Part shown: positions 49,229-59,426 of the stretch, piece by piece
How the letters are laid out: each line of letters starts with the position of its first letter
Numbering within the stretch: position 1 is the first letter of the stretch
Assembly: GCF_001040945.1 (NCBI RefSeq)
Contig: NZ_CP011930.1
Location: 4,087,021-4,151,020 of the forward strand
From: Herbaspirillum seropedicae
GTDB lineage: Bacteria > Pseudomonadota > Gammaproteobacteria > Burkholderiales > Burkholderiaceae_D
Direction of reading: 5' to 3'
DNA length: 64,000 nt
Translations under genes and position numbers: made by a program
The notes under the pieces: generated by a model
What the model saw: the letters and a program-made list of their open reading frames with translations, nothing else
Told to the model about the DNA's origin: nothing
Database searches by the model: none

Positions 49229-49637
49229 GTACCACTCTTGTGCGTCTTGTTGTTAACAAAAGTTCGGCTTGCAGCTTGGCTCCAGCCCGCCATGCCTGCG
49301 ACGACTCCGCCCTCGGACAAGCCAGGTGCGGCAAGTCTGGCGCAGTGTTGGCGCAATGCTGGATGCAGCGGCGCTGCCTTCCGGTATTTGGAGATTGAAT
49401 GAGCTGGAATCTAAGACCCGGGCAAATCGGCGTCGCGGAGGTATCGCGCTTTCGCAAAGCCGTCTTGTCGCGGGGTTGCGGACGGCCGACCTGCACCTTT
49501 TCAACTACCGGCCTTGCGTCATGGTTCCGTTATTGGCCGCACAGGCTGCGGCGATGGGGCGCAAGGCTTAAAAAAGTACTGCGCGGAGTGTAGCACAAAC
49601 AAATCCGGCGATGCAGCCTGTTGCAGCCTGCGGACAA
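49229..49637. other. Intergenic region, nothing recognised
   Basis: Between scpB and the GGDEF/EAL gene, both on the minus strand. It must hold the scpB promoter; TTGTTAACAA at about 49249-49258 is a small palindrome just before scpB. Short open frames here have no family features. Confidence 0.5.
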
Positions 49638-51803
49638 TTATTTGCATGACAGGACCTGACCTGCCTGCGCCTGCTCGCTCATCCAGGCGGTAAATACCGC
49701 GACCTCCATGGGCTTGCCAAAGTAATAACCCTGTACTTCATCGCAGGCATTTTCCTTCAGGAAAGCATGCTGTTCCTCATCCTCCACTCCTTCGGCGATG
49801 ACGCGCAGGTTCAGGATATGCGCCAGCGAGATGATGGCCTTGACGATGGCTGCGCTGTCGGCGTCGCGGACGATGTCGCGCACGAAGGACTTGTCGATCT
49901 TGAGTGCATCGACCGGGAAGCGGCGCAGGTAGGACAGGCTGGAATAACCGGTGCCAAAGTCATCCACCGAGATCTGCAAACCCAGGCGTTTCAAGGCATG
50001 CAGGGTGGCGACGCTCTTCTCGGCATCCTTCATGACGACGTTTTCGGTGATCTCCAGCTCCAGCCAGGACGCCGCCAGTCCGCTCTGCGCCAACACCCCG
50101 GCCACGAAATCGGGCAGGCTCTGGTTCAGCTGCCGCGGCGACAGGTTCACCGCCACCGGGATAGGCGGCAGCCCAGCCTGCTGCCATGCCTGGTTCTGCC
50201 GGCAGGCGGTACGCAGCACCCATTCGCCGATGGGCACGATCAGCCCGGCCTCCTCGGCAAAGGGAATGAAGCGATCCGGCGGCACCATGCCCTGCTGCGG
50301 CGACTCCCAGCGGATCAGGGCTTCGGCGCCGATCAAGCGGCCGTCCTGCAGGCTCAGCTTGGGCTGGTAGTACAGCTTGAACTCGTCCTGGTCGAGTGCG
50401 CGGCGCAGGTTGATCAGCATTTCCAGCCGATTGCTGACCTGGCTGTCCATCCACGGCGCGAAGAACTGGAAATTGTTGCGCCCCTGCTCCTTGGCCCGAT
50501 ACATGGCCGAATCGGCGTGCTTGAGCAGGCTTTCCACATCCTTGCCGTCGGCCGGATAGCGGCTCACGCCGATGCTGGCGGTGACCTGGAACTCGCGGTC
50601 ACCGGCCTGCCAGGGCCGCGCCACCGCCGCCAGGATGCGCTGCATCACCTCGGCGATGCCCGCTTCGCCCTCGGTCTGGTTCTGCAACACCAGCACGAAT
50701 TCGTCGCCGCCCTGGCGCGCCACCATGTCGGCCTCGCGCAGGCAGGCCTGCAAGCGCTGCGCCACGGTCTTGAGCAGCTCATCGCCGACCTGGTGCCCCA
50801 GGCTGTCATTGATGAACTTGAACTGGTCCAGGTCCACGAAGGCCACGGCCGTCAGCGCCCCCTTCTGCCGCGCCACCCGCAAGGCGCGCTGCAGGTGTTC
50901 GTGCAACATGTTGCGGTTGGGCAATCCGGTCAGGGCGTCGTGGGTGGCCTGGTGGCGCATCTCGGCCTCATGGGCCTTGCGCTCGGTGATGGCCTCTACC
51001 GTCCCTTCGTAGCAGCTCAGCTTGCCGGCCTCGTCATAGACTGCGCGGGCGTTTTCGGAAATCCAGATGATCTCGCCGTCGCGGCGGTAGACCCGCGACT
51101 CGAAATTGGACACCGAGCCCTGCTCTTCCATCAGCCGCATGAACTCCTGGCGGCGCTCCGGTTCCACGTAGAGCTGATGGCTGATGTCGCGCAGCCCCAC
51201 GATCAGGTCTTCCGGGGAGTGGTAGCCATAGATGCGCGCCAGCGCCGGATTGACCGCGATATAGGTGCCGTCGGGCGTGGTCTGGAACACCCCTTCGATG
51301 GCGTTCTCGAAGATGCTGCGATAACGCCGCTCAGCCTCCTGCAGGGCCTGGGCCGCCTCCTTGCGCTCGGTCACGTCCTGCAGGAAGCCCTCTATCGCCT
51401 CTACCTGGCCGTTGGCGTTGTAGATCCCCACCCCGCGCTCCCACACCCAGCGCACCGCGCCATCGGCCCGCACGATGCGGTATTCGATATCGATGCGGCG
51501 ACGCTCGCGCATGCAGGCGTCGACATGGTTGCGCACCAGGGTGCGATCCTCGGGATGGGTCAGCTCCAGGAAGGACAGGCGCTGGTTCAGCAACAGGTCT
51601 TCCGGCAGATAACCGGTCAGCGCCAGGCAACCTTCGCTGACAAACTCCATAGTCCATTGCGCGTCGTCGCGGCAGCGATAGACCACGCCATCGAGGTTGA
51701 CCAGCAGGGTTTCCAAGAGCCGCGGCGAGCGCGGGATGGCCACGACGGCCCTGTTCTGGTCCGGGTCCGGGCGGCAAGAAGCCGGTGAGGCAGCTGTTTT
51801 CAT
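49638..51803 (-). CDS. PAS-GGDEF-EAL cyclic-di-GMP protein
   Basis: A 721-residue cytoplasmic signalling protein. Two PAS/PAC units (about 30-155 and 160-285; the second includes YRSIFENAIEGVFQTTPDGTY and ITERKAHEAEMRHQA) lead into a diguanylate cyclase domain with intact GGDEF in VARQGGDEFVLVL. The EAL phosphodiesterase domain has EALIRWESP, NVVMKD, DDFGTGYSS and KIDKSFVR, all needed residues for catalysis. There are no membrane segments. Net activity cannot be decided. It is separated from neighbours by ~300 bp on each side. Confidence 0.93.
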   Translation of the reverse strand: MKTAASPASCRPDPDQNRAVVAIPRSPRLLETLLVNLDGVVYRCRDDAQWTMEFVSEGCLALTGYLPEDLLLNQRLSFLELTHPEDRTLVRNHVDACMRERRRIDIEYRIVRADGAVRWVWERGVGIYNANGQVEAIEGFLQDVTERKEAAQALQEAERRYRSIFENAIEGVFQTTPDGTYIAVNPALARIYGYHSPEDLIVGLRDISHQLYVEPERRQEFMRLMEEQGSVSNFESRVYRRDGEIIWISENARAVYDEAGKLSCYEGTVEAITERKAHEAEMRHQATHDALTGLPNRNMLHEHLQRALRVARQKGALTAVAFVDLDQFKFINDSLGHQVGDELLKTVAQRLQACLREADMVARQGGDEFVLVLQNQTEGEAGIAEVMQRILAAVARPWQAGDREFQVTASIGVSRYPADGKDVESLLKHADSAMYRAKEQGRNNFQFFAPWMDSQVSNRLEMLINLRRALDQDEFKLYYQPKLSLQDGRLIGAEALIRWESPQQGMVPPDRFIPFAEEAGLIVPIGEWVLRTACRQNQAWQQAGLPPIPVAVNLSPRQLNQSLPDFVAGVLAQSGLAASWLELEITENVVMKDAEKSVATLHALKRLGLQISVDDFGTGYSSLSYLRRFPVDALKIDKSFVRDIVRDADSAAIVKAIISLAHILNLRVIAEGVEDEEQHAFLKENACDEVQGYYFGKPMEVAVFTAWMSEQAQAGQVLSCK

Positions 51804-52097
51804 AACGACATGTAATGTCTCGCCCCGCCAGGCGGGCAGGCGGAGTGTGTGGTGGTAAGTCGATGAACCCGGACGCCGAATCCCCGCGGCGGCTGGGTGG
51901 ATGATTCAATGAAGCAATAACGATGCCACTGCCGTAAAAACCGCGTCCATCCTCAGCCCGTCCGCAAATCGACCGGAAACACCCCTCAGTTCGACGCGCC
52001 CGCCCTCTGGGCCAAGGCGTTAGAATCCGGATGAGCTGTCGCCAGGGCTGTGAGCACGTCAGCGTCGGCTCGACCATGACAACCATCGGACTCTCTT

Positions 52098-53693
52098 ATG
52101 TGGGCAAACCGCTATCTGGCCTTCTGGGCTGCACTCGTTCTCACCGCAATACTGCTGGCGCTGGCCGCCAGCCACCAACTGGGCTGGGGCTGGGGGCTGA
52201 TCCCGCTGGCGCTCACGGCCGTGGGCCTGCATGACCTGCTGCAGAAACGCCATGCGGTACTGCGCAACTATCCCATCATCGGCCACTTCCGCTTCATGTT
52301 CGAAGCCATCCGGCCTGAACTGCGTCAGTATTTCTTCGAAGACGAGATGGATGGCCGCCCCTTCTCGCGCAAGAAGCGCAGCATCGTCTACCAGCGCGCC
52401 AAGGCCGAGGTCGACAGCCGCCCCTTCGGCACCGAACTGGACATGCAGCAGGCCGGCCATGAATGGATAGGCCACTCGCTGTCGCCGACCAAGATCGCCA
52501 GCCATGATTTCCGCGTCATCGTCGGGGCGGACCGGGCCCAGCCCTACTCGATGTCAGTCTTCAATGTCTCGGCGATGAGCTTTGGTTCGCTCTCGGCCAA
52601 CGCCATCCGGGCGCTCAACCAGGGCGCCAAGAAAGGCAACTTCGCCCACGACACCGGCGAAGGCTCGGTCTCCGAATACCACCGCGAATTCGGCGGCGAC
52701 CTGGTCTGGCAGATCGCCTCGGGCTACTTCGGCTGCCGCAATGCCGATGGCAGTTTCAACGACGAGAAATTCACGGCGCAAGCGCAATCGCCGCAGATCA
52801 AGATGATCGAGGTGAAGCTCTCGCAAGGCGCCAAACCCGGCCACGGCGGCGTGCTGCCGGCCGCCAAGATCACCCCGGAAATCGCCGCCACGCGCGGCAT
52901 TCCCATGGGGGTGGACTGCATCTCGCCGGCCGTGCACTCGTCCTTCTCCACCCCCATCGGTCTGCTGGAATTCATCGAGAAGCTGCGCGGCCTGTCCGGC
53001 GGCAAGCCGGTCGGCATCAAGCTGTGCGTGGGCCACCCCTGGGAATTCTTCGGCATCGCCAAGGCCATGCTGAAGACCGACATCGTGCCGGACTTCATCA
53101 CCGTGGATGGCTCCGAAGGCGGAACCGGCGCGGCCCCGCTGGAATTCGTCGACCACGTCGGCATGCCGCTGCAGGAGGGGCTGGTCATGGTGCATAACAC
53201 GCTGGTGGGAATTGGCCTGCGCGACAAGGTCAAGATCGGCGCCAGCGGCAAGATCATCACCGCCTTCGACGTGGCGCGCACGCTGGCGCTGGGGGCGGAC
53301 TGGTGCAATTCGGCGCGCGGCTTCATGTTCGCGCTGGGCTGCATCCAGTCGCAGAGCTGCCACACTGACCGCTGCCCCACCGGCGTGGCCACCCAGAACG
53401 CCGACCGGGCCCGCGCCCTGGTGGTGCCGGACAAGGCCGAGCGCGTCTTCCGCTTCCACCAGAGCACCCTGCACGCGCTGCAGGAGCTGGTGCAGGCGGC
53501 CGGCCTGCCGCATACCTCGGCGCTGCGCCCGCATCACATCGTGCGGCGCATCAACGACCATGAAATCCAGCTCATGTCCAACGTCCTGAAATACCTGCAG
53601 CCCAATGACTTGCTGGACGGCAATTATCGCTATCGGGTCTATGAAAAGTTCTGGCCCATCGCCCGGGCAGAAAGCTTCCATCCGGAATTCTGA
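52098..53693 (+). CDS. FMN-binding glutamate synthase family protein (GltB-like)
   Basis: A 531-residue protein with a membrane segment at the N-terminus (FWAALVLTAILLALAASHQLG) followed by a stand-alone GltB central/FMN barrel: SVFNVSAMSFGSLSANAIRALN, GEGSVSEYH, KPGHGGVLPAAKIT, TVDGSEGGTGAAPLEF and the cluster motif SQSCHTDRCPTGVATQ. It lacks the glutaminase domain, so ammonia transfer from glutamine is not expected; the physiological reaction of this family is unproven. It ends at a strong bidirectional terminator. Confidence 0.88.
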   Translation: MWANRYLAFWAALVLTAILLALAASHQLGWGWGLIPLALTAVGLHDLLQKRHAVLRNYPIIGHFRFMFEAIRPELRQYFFEDEMDGRPFSRKKRSIVYQRAKAEVDSRPFGTELDMQQAGHEWIGHSLSPTKIASHDFRVIVGADRAQPYSMSVFNVSAMSFGSLSANAIRALNQGAKKGNFAHDTGEGSVSEYHREFGGDLVWQIASGYFGCRNADGSFNDEKFTAQAQSPQIKMIEVKLSQGAKPGHGGVLPAAKITPEIAATRGIPMGVDCISPAVHSSFSTPIGLLEFIEKLRGLSGGKPVGIKLCVGHPWEFFGIAKAMLKTDIVPDFITVDGSEGGTGAAPLEFVDHVGMPLQEGLVMVHNTLVGIGLRDKVKIGASGKIITAFDVARTLALGADWCNSARGFMFALGCIQSQSCHTDRCPTGVATQNADRARALVVPDKAERVFRFHQSTLHALQELVQAAGLPHTSALRPHHIVRRINDHEIQLMSNVLKYLQPNDLLDGNYRYRVYEKFWPIARAESFHPEF

Positions 53694-53715
53694 GCGCAGG
53701 CTGGCGCAGGACGAT

Positions 53716-53751
53716 AAAAAACCCGCAGTTCGGACGAGCTGCGGGTTTTTT
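53716..53751. terminator. Bidirectional terminator
   Basis: A 13-bp perfect stem counting A/T (AAAAAACCCGCAG / CTGCGGGTTTTTT) with a 10-base loop, serving the GltB-like gene (+) and the TusA-like gene (-). Confidence 0.95.
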
Positions 53752-53805
53752 CATCTCCGGCCTGGTTGCAAGGACCTGGGCGGCATTGGACGGAACAGGA
53801 ATGGA

Positions 53806-54042
53806 TTACTTGCGCTTCATGAAGAAGATGAACTCGTGCTCATCATTCTGCGACTGCTCCAGCAGATCGTTGCCGGTCTGCTTGGCAAAGGCCTGGAAAT
53901 CGCGCACCGAACCGGTATCGGTGGCGGTCACCCTGAGCACCTGTCCACTGGCCATGTCGGCCAGGGCCTTCTTGGTCTTGAGGATGGGCAGCGGACAGTT
54001 CAGACCGCGCGCATCGAGTTCCCGGTGAAATTGAATGGCCAT
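53806..54042 (-). CDS. TusA/SirA-family sulfur carrier
   Basis: A 78-residue protein with the family C-P-x-P motif, Cys16 in LDARGLNCPLPILKTKKAL. The later VRVTATDTGSVRDF (as VLRVTATDTGSVRDF) and FIFFMKRK fit the TusA fold. The family relays persulfide sulfur in tRNA thiolation or other paths; many beta-proteobacterial copies are of unknown role. Single gene. Confidence 0.9.
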   Translation of the reverse strand: MAIQFHRELDARGLNCPLPILKTKKALADMASGQVLRVTATDTGSVRDFQAFAKQTGNDLLEQSQNDEHEFIFFMKRK

Positions 54043-54202
54043 TACATCGACTCAAAATGGATCACGACGAAAACGATTTTACTGCAAAATGCGCCGACTT
54101 GATGCATTGCACAAGTTATGTTGTTTTCGCCGCACTAGGCTTGTGCAAAAGCAATCAATTTCCGCCCGAACGGAACGTGGCGTCTTGCCTCTTGCCGGTG
54201 GC

Positions 54203-54757
54203 TTACTTCAGCACCTGCGGGGTAGCGATCGGCGTACTGGAGCCGGCAAACTCGACATACTGGACGTCCAGCCCGCGCCGACGCATCCAGTCTGCCACCG
54301 CATGGCCGGTGCCGGCCGGCCAGGGACGCAGGTCGGCCGCCTCGGTGAGCCGATATTCCACCAGTTCCGGCGACAGTCGGATCGAGCCGCTCGCCTTGAC
54401 GTAGTAGGCGATGATCAGCTCGTTCTTGCGCATGAATTCATAGACGCCGATGAGCTCGATCTCCTGGGCGTCCAGGTCGGTCTCTTCCTTCAGTTCGCGG
54501 GCGATGCCCTGTTCGGGCGTTTCGTCGCGTTCCATGAAACCGGTGATCAGGGCAAAGCGCCCTTCGGCCCAGGCGGCGTTGCGTGCAGTGAGCATCTTGC
54601 CGTCGATTTCGACCAACGCGGCCAAGACCGGCAAGGGATTGTCCCAATGCGTCCAGTGACCATCGGGACAGGCCAGCCGGACTTTCCCAGCCTCGCCTTC
54701 ATCGGCGCGCAGCTCCAGCGATGCTGCGCAGACCGGGCAGAACTTGAATTGACTCAT
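54203..54757 (-). CDS. Nudix hydrolase with N-terminal zinc ribbon
   Basis: A 184-residue pyrophosphohydrolase. The Nudix box GFMERDETPEQGIARELKEE (G-x5-E-x7-R-E-x-x-E-E) is complete. Before it, FCPVCAASL and LACPDGHWTHWDNP form a zinc ribbon of the NudC-like type, with three cysteines and a histidine. NADH or capped-RNA decapping activity is known for NudC; the C-terminal NudC motif (S-Q-P-W-P-F-P-x-S) is not seen, so the substrate is left open. 29 bp after alaS on the same strand. Confidence 0.88.
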   Translation of the reverse strand: MSQFKFCPVCAASLELRADEGEAGKVRLACPDGHWTHWDNPLPVLAALVEIDGKMLTARNAAWAEGRFALITGFMERDETPEQGIARELKEETDLDAQEIELIGVYEFMRKNELIIAYYVKASGSIRLSPELVEYRLTEAADLRPWPAGTGHAVADWMRRRGLDVQYVEFAGSSTPIATPQVLK

Positions 54758-54786
54758 GCGCGCTCCGGACCGAGGGCCAATGAAGA

Positions 54787-57411
54787 TTACAGCTTGGACT
54801 GGACCCAGCCCGCCACGCCTTGCAGCGCGCCCGGCAGGGCTGCCGGCTCGGTGCCGCCCGCCTGGGCCATGTCCGGACGACCGCCCCCCTTGCCGCCGAC
54901 CTGCTGGGCGACGAAGTTGACCAGCTCGCCAGCCTTGACCTTGGCGGTCGCATCAGCGGTCACGCCAGCGATCAGGCTGACCTTGCCATCCTTGACACTG
55001 CCCAGCACGATGGCGGCGGTCTTGAGCTTGTCCTTCAACTTGTCCATGGTCTCGCGCAGGGTCGCCACATCGGCGCCTTCCAGCGTGGCCGCCAGCACCT
55101 TGATGCCGTTGATGTCGACCGCCTGGTTGACCAGCTCGTCGCCCTGGCTGGAAGCCAGCTTGGACTTGAGTGAAGCCAGTTCCTTTTCCAGCGCCTTGAC
55201 CTGATCCTGCACCTGGCCGATGCGCGGCAGCAGTTCTTCCGGCTGGGTCTTGAGCGCCGCAGCGGCTTCGGCCACGCGGCTCGACAGCGATTGCACCAGC
55301 GCCAGCGCACCTTCGCCGGTGACAGCTTCGACGCGACGGATGCCGGCCGCAACGCCGCCTTCCGAGACGATCTTGAAGAGGCCAATATCACCGGTACGCG
55401 TCACGTGGGTACCGCCGCACAGTTCGGTGGAGGTGCCGATGGAAAGCACGCGCACCTGGTCGCCGTACTTCTCGCCGAACAGCGCCATGGCGCCGGCGGC
55501 GATGGCGTCGTCGTAGCCCATCAGTTGCGCGCCGGTGGCCACGTTGGCCAGCACTTCGCGGTTGACGATCTCTTCCACACGACGGATTTCCTCGGCGGTC
55601 ATCGGGGCGTTGTGGCTGAAGTCGAAACGGGTCTTGTCGGCATCGACCAGCGACCCCTTCTGCGACACATGCGAACCCAGCACTTCGCGCAGGGCCTTGT
55701 GCATCAGGTGGGTGGCCGAGTGGTTGCGCATGGTGCGGGCGCGCTGGTCGGCATCGACCTTGGCTTGGACGGCGTCGCCGACGGCCAGGCTGCCCTTGAT
55801 CAGTTGACCGTGGTGGCCGAACACCTCGGCCTGGATCTTTTGCGTGTCCGCCACGGCGAACAGGCCATTGGCCGCTTCCAGCGCACCGGCGTCGCCGCAC
55901 TGGCCGCCGGATTCGGCGTAGAACGGCGTGGTGTCCAGCACCACGATGGCGTCCTGGCCGGCCTCGATCTTCTGCACCGGGCTGCCGGCCACGTACAGGG
56001 CCACCACCTTGGCCGACTGCGCCAGCGATTCGTAGCCGACGAAGCGGGTCTTGTCGCCGGTGTATTCGATGGCCGCGGCCATCTTGAATTTGCCGGCGGC
56101 GCGGGCGGCGCTCTTCTGGCGTTCCATGGCGGCGGTAAAGCCCGCTTCATCCAGCTCGACATTGCGCTCGCGGCAGATGTCGGCGGTCAGGTCCAGCGGG
56201 AAGCCGTAGGTGTCGTACAGGGTGAAGGCGGTTTCGCCATCCAGCTTGCCGGTGTTGGCGGCCAGCGCGGCTTCCAGGATCTTCATGCCGTGTTCCAGCG
56301 TTTCGCCGAAACGTTCTTCTTCCTGCTTCAGGACCATCTCGACGCGCTCGGCGGCTTCCGGCAGTTCCGGATAGGCCGCACCCATCTGCACCACCAGGTC
56401 CTTGACCAGCTTGTGGAAGAAGGGCTTGGTCTGGCCCAGCTTGTGGCCATGACGTAGCGCGCGGCGGATGATGCGGCGCAGGACGTAGCCACGGCCTTCA
56501 TTGCCGGGGATGACGCCGTCGACGATCAGGAAGGAGGTCGCACGGATGTGGTCGGCGATCACGCGCAGCGAGGCGTTGGACAGATCGGTCTCGCCGGTTT
56601 CGCGGGCGGCGGCCTTGATGAGCGCCTGGAACAGGTCGATCTCGTAGTTGCTGTGCACGTGCTGCAGGATCGCGGCCAGGCGCTCCAGGCCCATGCCGGT
56701 ATCCACGCAAGGGGCCGGCAGCGGGGTCAGGGTGTATTCGCCGGTGGCCGGGTCGAGCTGGCGGTCGAATTGCATGAACACGTTGTTCCAGATCTCGATG
56801 TAGCGATCGCCGTCGGCGTCGGGGCTGCCCGGGGGACCGCCCCAAACGTCCGGACCGTGGTCGTAGAAGATTTCGGAACAGGGACCGCAGGGACCGGTCT
56901 CGGCCATCTGCCAGAAGTTGTCCGAGGCATAGGGTGCGCCCTTGTTGTCGCCGATGCGCACCACGCGCTCCGGCGGCAGGCCGATGTCCTTGGTCCAGAT
57001 GTCGTAGGCTTCGTCGTCGGTCTGGTAGACGGTGGCCCAGAGCTTGTCGGCCGGCAGGCCGTAGACCTGGGTCAGCAGCTCCCAGGCCCACTTCAGCGAT
57101 TCACGCTTGAAGTAGTCGCCGAAGGACCAGTTGCCCAGCATCTCGAAGAAGGTATGGTGACGCGCGGTGTAGCCGACGTTTTCCAGGTCGTTATGCTTGC
57201 CGCCGGCGCGCAGGCAGCGCTGCACGGAGGCCGCGCGCACGTAGTTGCGCTTGTCGGTGCCCAGGAACACGTCCTTGAACTGAACCATGCCCGAATTGGT
57301 GAACAGCAGGGTCGGGTCATTGCCCGGCACCAGGCTGGAGGAGCGGACGATGGTGTGTTCTTTGGATTCAAAGAATTTCAGAAACTTGTCGCGAATTTCG
57401 GCTGAGTTCAT
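54787..57411 (-). CDS. alaS: Alanyl-tRNA synthetase
   Basis: An 874-residue class II synthetase. The N-terminus [20 protein letters not shown] fixes the start at 57411; a 30-codon longer frame reads promoter sequence. Catalytic motifs ([40 protein letters not shown]), the editing domain with H-x-x-x-H ([13 protein letters not shown]) and a Cys/His pair (ELCGGTHV), and the C-Ala domain are complete. A TATAAT on the minus strand at 57504-57509 is the probable -10. Confidence 0.97.
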   Translation of the reverse strand: MNSAEIRDKFLKFFESKEHTIVRSSSLVPGNDPTLLFTNSGMVQFKDVFLGTDKRNYVRAASVQRCLRAGGKHNDLENVGYTARHHTFFEMLGNWSFGDYFKRESLKWAWELLTQVYGLPADKLWATVYQTDDEAYDIWTKDIGLPPERVVRIGDNKGAPYASDNFWQMAETGPCGPCSEIFYDHGPDVWGGPPGSPDADGDRYIEIWNNVFMQFDRQLDPATGEYTLTPLPAPCVDTGMGLERLAAILQHVHSNYEIDLFQALIKAAARETGETDLSNASLRVIADHIRATSFLIVDGVIPGNEGRGYVLRRIIRRALRHGHKLGQTKPFFHKLVKDLVVQMGAAYPELPEAAERVEMVLKQEEERFGETLEHGMKILEAALAANTGKLDGETAFTLYDTYGFPLDLTADICRERNVELDEAGFTAAMERQKSAARAAGKFKMAAAIEYTGDKTRFVGYESLAQSAKVVALYVAGSPVQKIEAGQDAIVVLDTTPFYAESGGQCGDAGALEAANGLFAVADTQKIQAEVFGHHGQLIKGSLAVGDAVQAKVDADQRARTMRNHSATHLMHKALREVLGSHVSQKGSLVDADKTRFDFSHNAPMTAEEIRRVEEIVNREVLANVATGAQLMGYDDAIAAGAMALFGEKYGDQVRVLSIGTSTELCGGTHVTRTGDIGLFKIVSEGGVAAGIRRVEAVTGEGALALVQSLSSRVAEAAAALKTQPEELLPRIGQVQDQVKALEKELASLKSKLASSQGDELVNQAVDINGIKVLAATLEGADVATLRETMDKLKDKLKTAAIVLGSVKDGKVSLIAGVTADATAKVKAGELVNFVAQQVGGKGGGRPDMAQAGGTEPAALPGALQGVAGWVQSKL

Positions 57412-57729
57412 GTTCGAAGACGGATAAATGGGCCAGATGCCGCCACAGTAGCGCCAGCCGGACCCGGATGATGGTCGGTGCAAAAAACGATTGCGAACCA
57501 ACGATTATACGTGATCCGGGCGCCATTAGGCCGCCTTCGCCAGCGCGGCCGATCTCGGCGATACCGGCGGTATCGCAGGCCGGCACTGGGCCCAGGCGAA
57601 AAAAAACCCGCCGGGGTGACCCGACGGGTTACAGGTTCGGCTGATGGCGCTGCGCGATACCCTGCGCGCGCATCCCTTAACAGTATCAGCCGTCCCTTCC
57701 GGTAAACCGGTTGGCAGGGAGACCCGGAC
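57412..57729. promoter_or_regulatory. alaS upstream region and small-protein terminator
   Basis: TATAAT (minus strand, 57509-57504) is the likely alaS -10 with a weak -35. Further right is the terminator 57599-57630. No gene is visible. Confidence 0.5.
57599..57630 (-). terminator. Terminator of the small secreted protein gene
   Basis: Minus strand AACCCG-T-CGGG-TCAC-CCCG-G-CGGGTT followed by eight T (some shared with the stem); one bulged pair in the stem. Confidence 0.85.
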
Positions 57730-57945
57730 TCAGGCGCCCTTGTTGATCGGCATCGAAGGCGCGGCCTTCTTGGCGTGCTTCTTGTGCTTCTTCTGCTTCT
57801 TCTTGGCGTGCTTCTTGTGCTTCTTGGGCGCGGGCTTGGCGGCCGGTGCTTCGGCGGCGGGAGCCGGGGCAGGTGCGGGCTGTGCCATGACCGGCATGGC
57901 GAAGGCGGCGACGAGTACGGCAGCCAGCAGTTTGTTGATCTTCAT
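57730..57945 (-). CDS. Small secreted Lys/His-rich protein
   Basis: A 71-residue protein: signal peptide MKINKLLAAVLVAAFAMPVMA, then an Ala/Pro spacer (QPAPAPAPAAEAPAAKPAP), then about 25 residues of KKHKKHAKKKQKKHKKHAKK, and a short tail PSMPINKGA. The repeated K-K-H units could bind metal, nucleic acid or acidic glycans in the periplasm; this is speculation. It has its own terminator, so it is probably a real monocistronic gene. No family recognised. Confidence 0.75.
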   Translation of the reverse strand: MKINKLLAAVLVAAFAMPVMAQPAPAPAPAAEAPAAKPAPKKHKKHAKKKQKKHKKHAKKAAPSMPINKGA

Positions 57946-58185
57946 CGTTTTCCTCTATCTCTCAGTGTTGTGTGCTTCCACAAGTCCACCGGCGTGCTCA
58001 CTGGCGCCGGCCTTGTGCATCCTTAACGCAAACTTTTTGCGCCACGTTGACAACAACTGTCGACTGCCCTCCAGTTGTTCTCCCCGTGTGCAAATCATAG
58101 CCAGCGCGCGGCGATTCAGTCCGCCGGTAAGAGCATCATTTCCGGTTCATTTCCAAACTGCGCGATGAACGGTGAACCGTTGGGA

Positions 58186-58929
58186 TCAGCCTGGATCGGC
58201 CGGGATCAGATCGATGCGGTCGGTGCAGAAGGCGTCCACGCCCCAGGCCGTGATCTCGGCGGCACGCGCCGTCTCGTTGACGGTGTAGCAGAACAGCCCG
58301 TAGCCGGCCGCCTTGACGGCGGCCGCCAGGGCCGGCGTGAGATGCTTGTGGTTGGTGTGCAGCGCCACGGCCTGCAATTGCGCCAGCCGCGCCTGCCAGT
58401 CATCCGGGATCACCTCCACCAGGAAGCCGCGCGGCAGTTGCGGCGCCGTTTCCTGGACCGCCAGCAGGGCCTCGAAGGAGAACGAAGACAGCACCGGCAG
58501 CGCCGCGCCCGCGTCCCTCGCGAAACGCCGCGCCACCGCCTGCGCGGTCAGCTCGGCGGTGCGGCGGGCGGCCGCTGGCGTGGCCGGCTTGATCTCGACG
58601 TTCATCCAGATGCCGTGCTCCTGGCAGAAGTCCAGCGCCTGCTCCAGCGTGCAGAGGCGTTCGCCGGCAAAGACCGGATCGCGCCAGGTGCCCGCATCGA
58701 GTTCGCGCAACACGGCCCAGTCGGTCTCGGCGATCTTGCCGCTGCCGGGCAGGGTCCGACCGCGCTCCGGGTCGTGCATGAGGATGGGGACTTCGTCGCG
58801 GGTGAGCATGACGTCGAACTCGACCGCCCGATAACCGTATTGAAGCCCGGCGCGAAAGCCGGCCAGGGTGTTTTCCGGGGCCAGGGTGCCGCCGCCGCGA
58901 TGGGCCAGGATCTTGGGATAGGGCCACAT
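58186..58929 (-). CDS. ugpQ: Glycerophosphodiester phosphodiesterase
   Basis: A 247-residue cytoplasmic GDPD (UgpQ-like) that splits glycerophosphodiesters into glycerol-3-phosphate and an alcohol. ILAHRGGGTLAPENTLAGF holds the catalytic His and Glu, VEFDVMLTRDEVPILMHDPE the second Glu/Asp/His set. MNVEIKPA follows. No signal peptide, so it is not the periplasmic GlpQ. Single gene. Confidence 0.9.
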   Translation of the reverse strand: MWPYPKILAHRGGGTLAPENTLAGFRAGLQYGYRAVEFDVMLTRDEVPILMHDPERGRTLPGSGKIAETDWAVLRELDAGTWRDPVFAGERLCTLEQALDFCQEHGIWMNVEIKPATPAAARRTAELTAQAVARRFARDAGAALPVLSSFSFEALLAVQETAPQLPRGFLVEVIPDDWQARLAQLQAVALHTNHKHLTPALAAAVKAAGYGLFCYTVNETARAAEITAWGVDAFCTDRIDLIPADPG

Positions 58930-59101
58930 GATGTTCTCCGTCCAGGTGAAGGAAAGTCCGATGGCCGCATAAGGTAGAGCAGTTCACGCCCGGCCACAAG
59001 CATTCCACCGCCCCGGACCGACCGTCGGTCGCAGCTCGCTGGCGCGGGCGGGCGCGCACAGGCATGCTGGCCCCATTCCTTCACTGCCCAGCGAGATCAT
59101 C

Positions 59102-59380
59102 ATGCCCGACATCGCTCCCACCCCGACCGATCCTGACTACGCCTGCGCCGAGCGCCGTGTGGCCCGGCAACTGGGTTTCCTGCGCCACCTGGCGCTCTAC
59201 CTGGCCGTCAATGCCGGGCTGGTCCTGCTCAATCTGCTGGACCGTCAAGACCATTGGTGGAGCCTGGGGCCTCTACTTGGCTGGGGAATCGGGGTACTAT
59301 TCCACGCCTTGAGCGTATTCGCACGCTTTCCCGCCGGCATCAGGCAGGCGATGATCGCGCGCGAACTGCGCCGCCGCTGA
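59102..59380 (+). CDS. 2TM domain protein
   Basis: A 92-residue protein with two membrane helices (FLRHLALYLAVNAGLVLLNLL and LLGWGIGVLFHALSVF). A charged start includes ERRVARQLGFLRHL, the pattern of the 2TM domain often attached to LytS-type sensors. It precedes the histidine kinase by 46 bp and probably works with it. Confidence 0.8.
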   Translation: MPDIAPTPTDPDYACAERRVARQLGFLRHLALYLAVNAGLVLLNLLDRQDHWWSLGPLLGWGIGVLFHALSVFARFPAGIRQAMIARELRRR

Positions 59381-59426
59381 CGGACTTGCGCCCTCGGCGG
59401 CCCGCCCGCATTCCCAGACCACACGC

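Noticed and set aside
49215..49496. A 93-codon frame upstream of scpB
   Set aside because: No ribosome site or family features; it overlaps the scpB start region.
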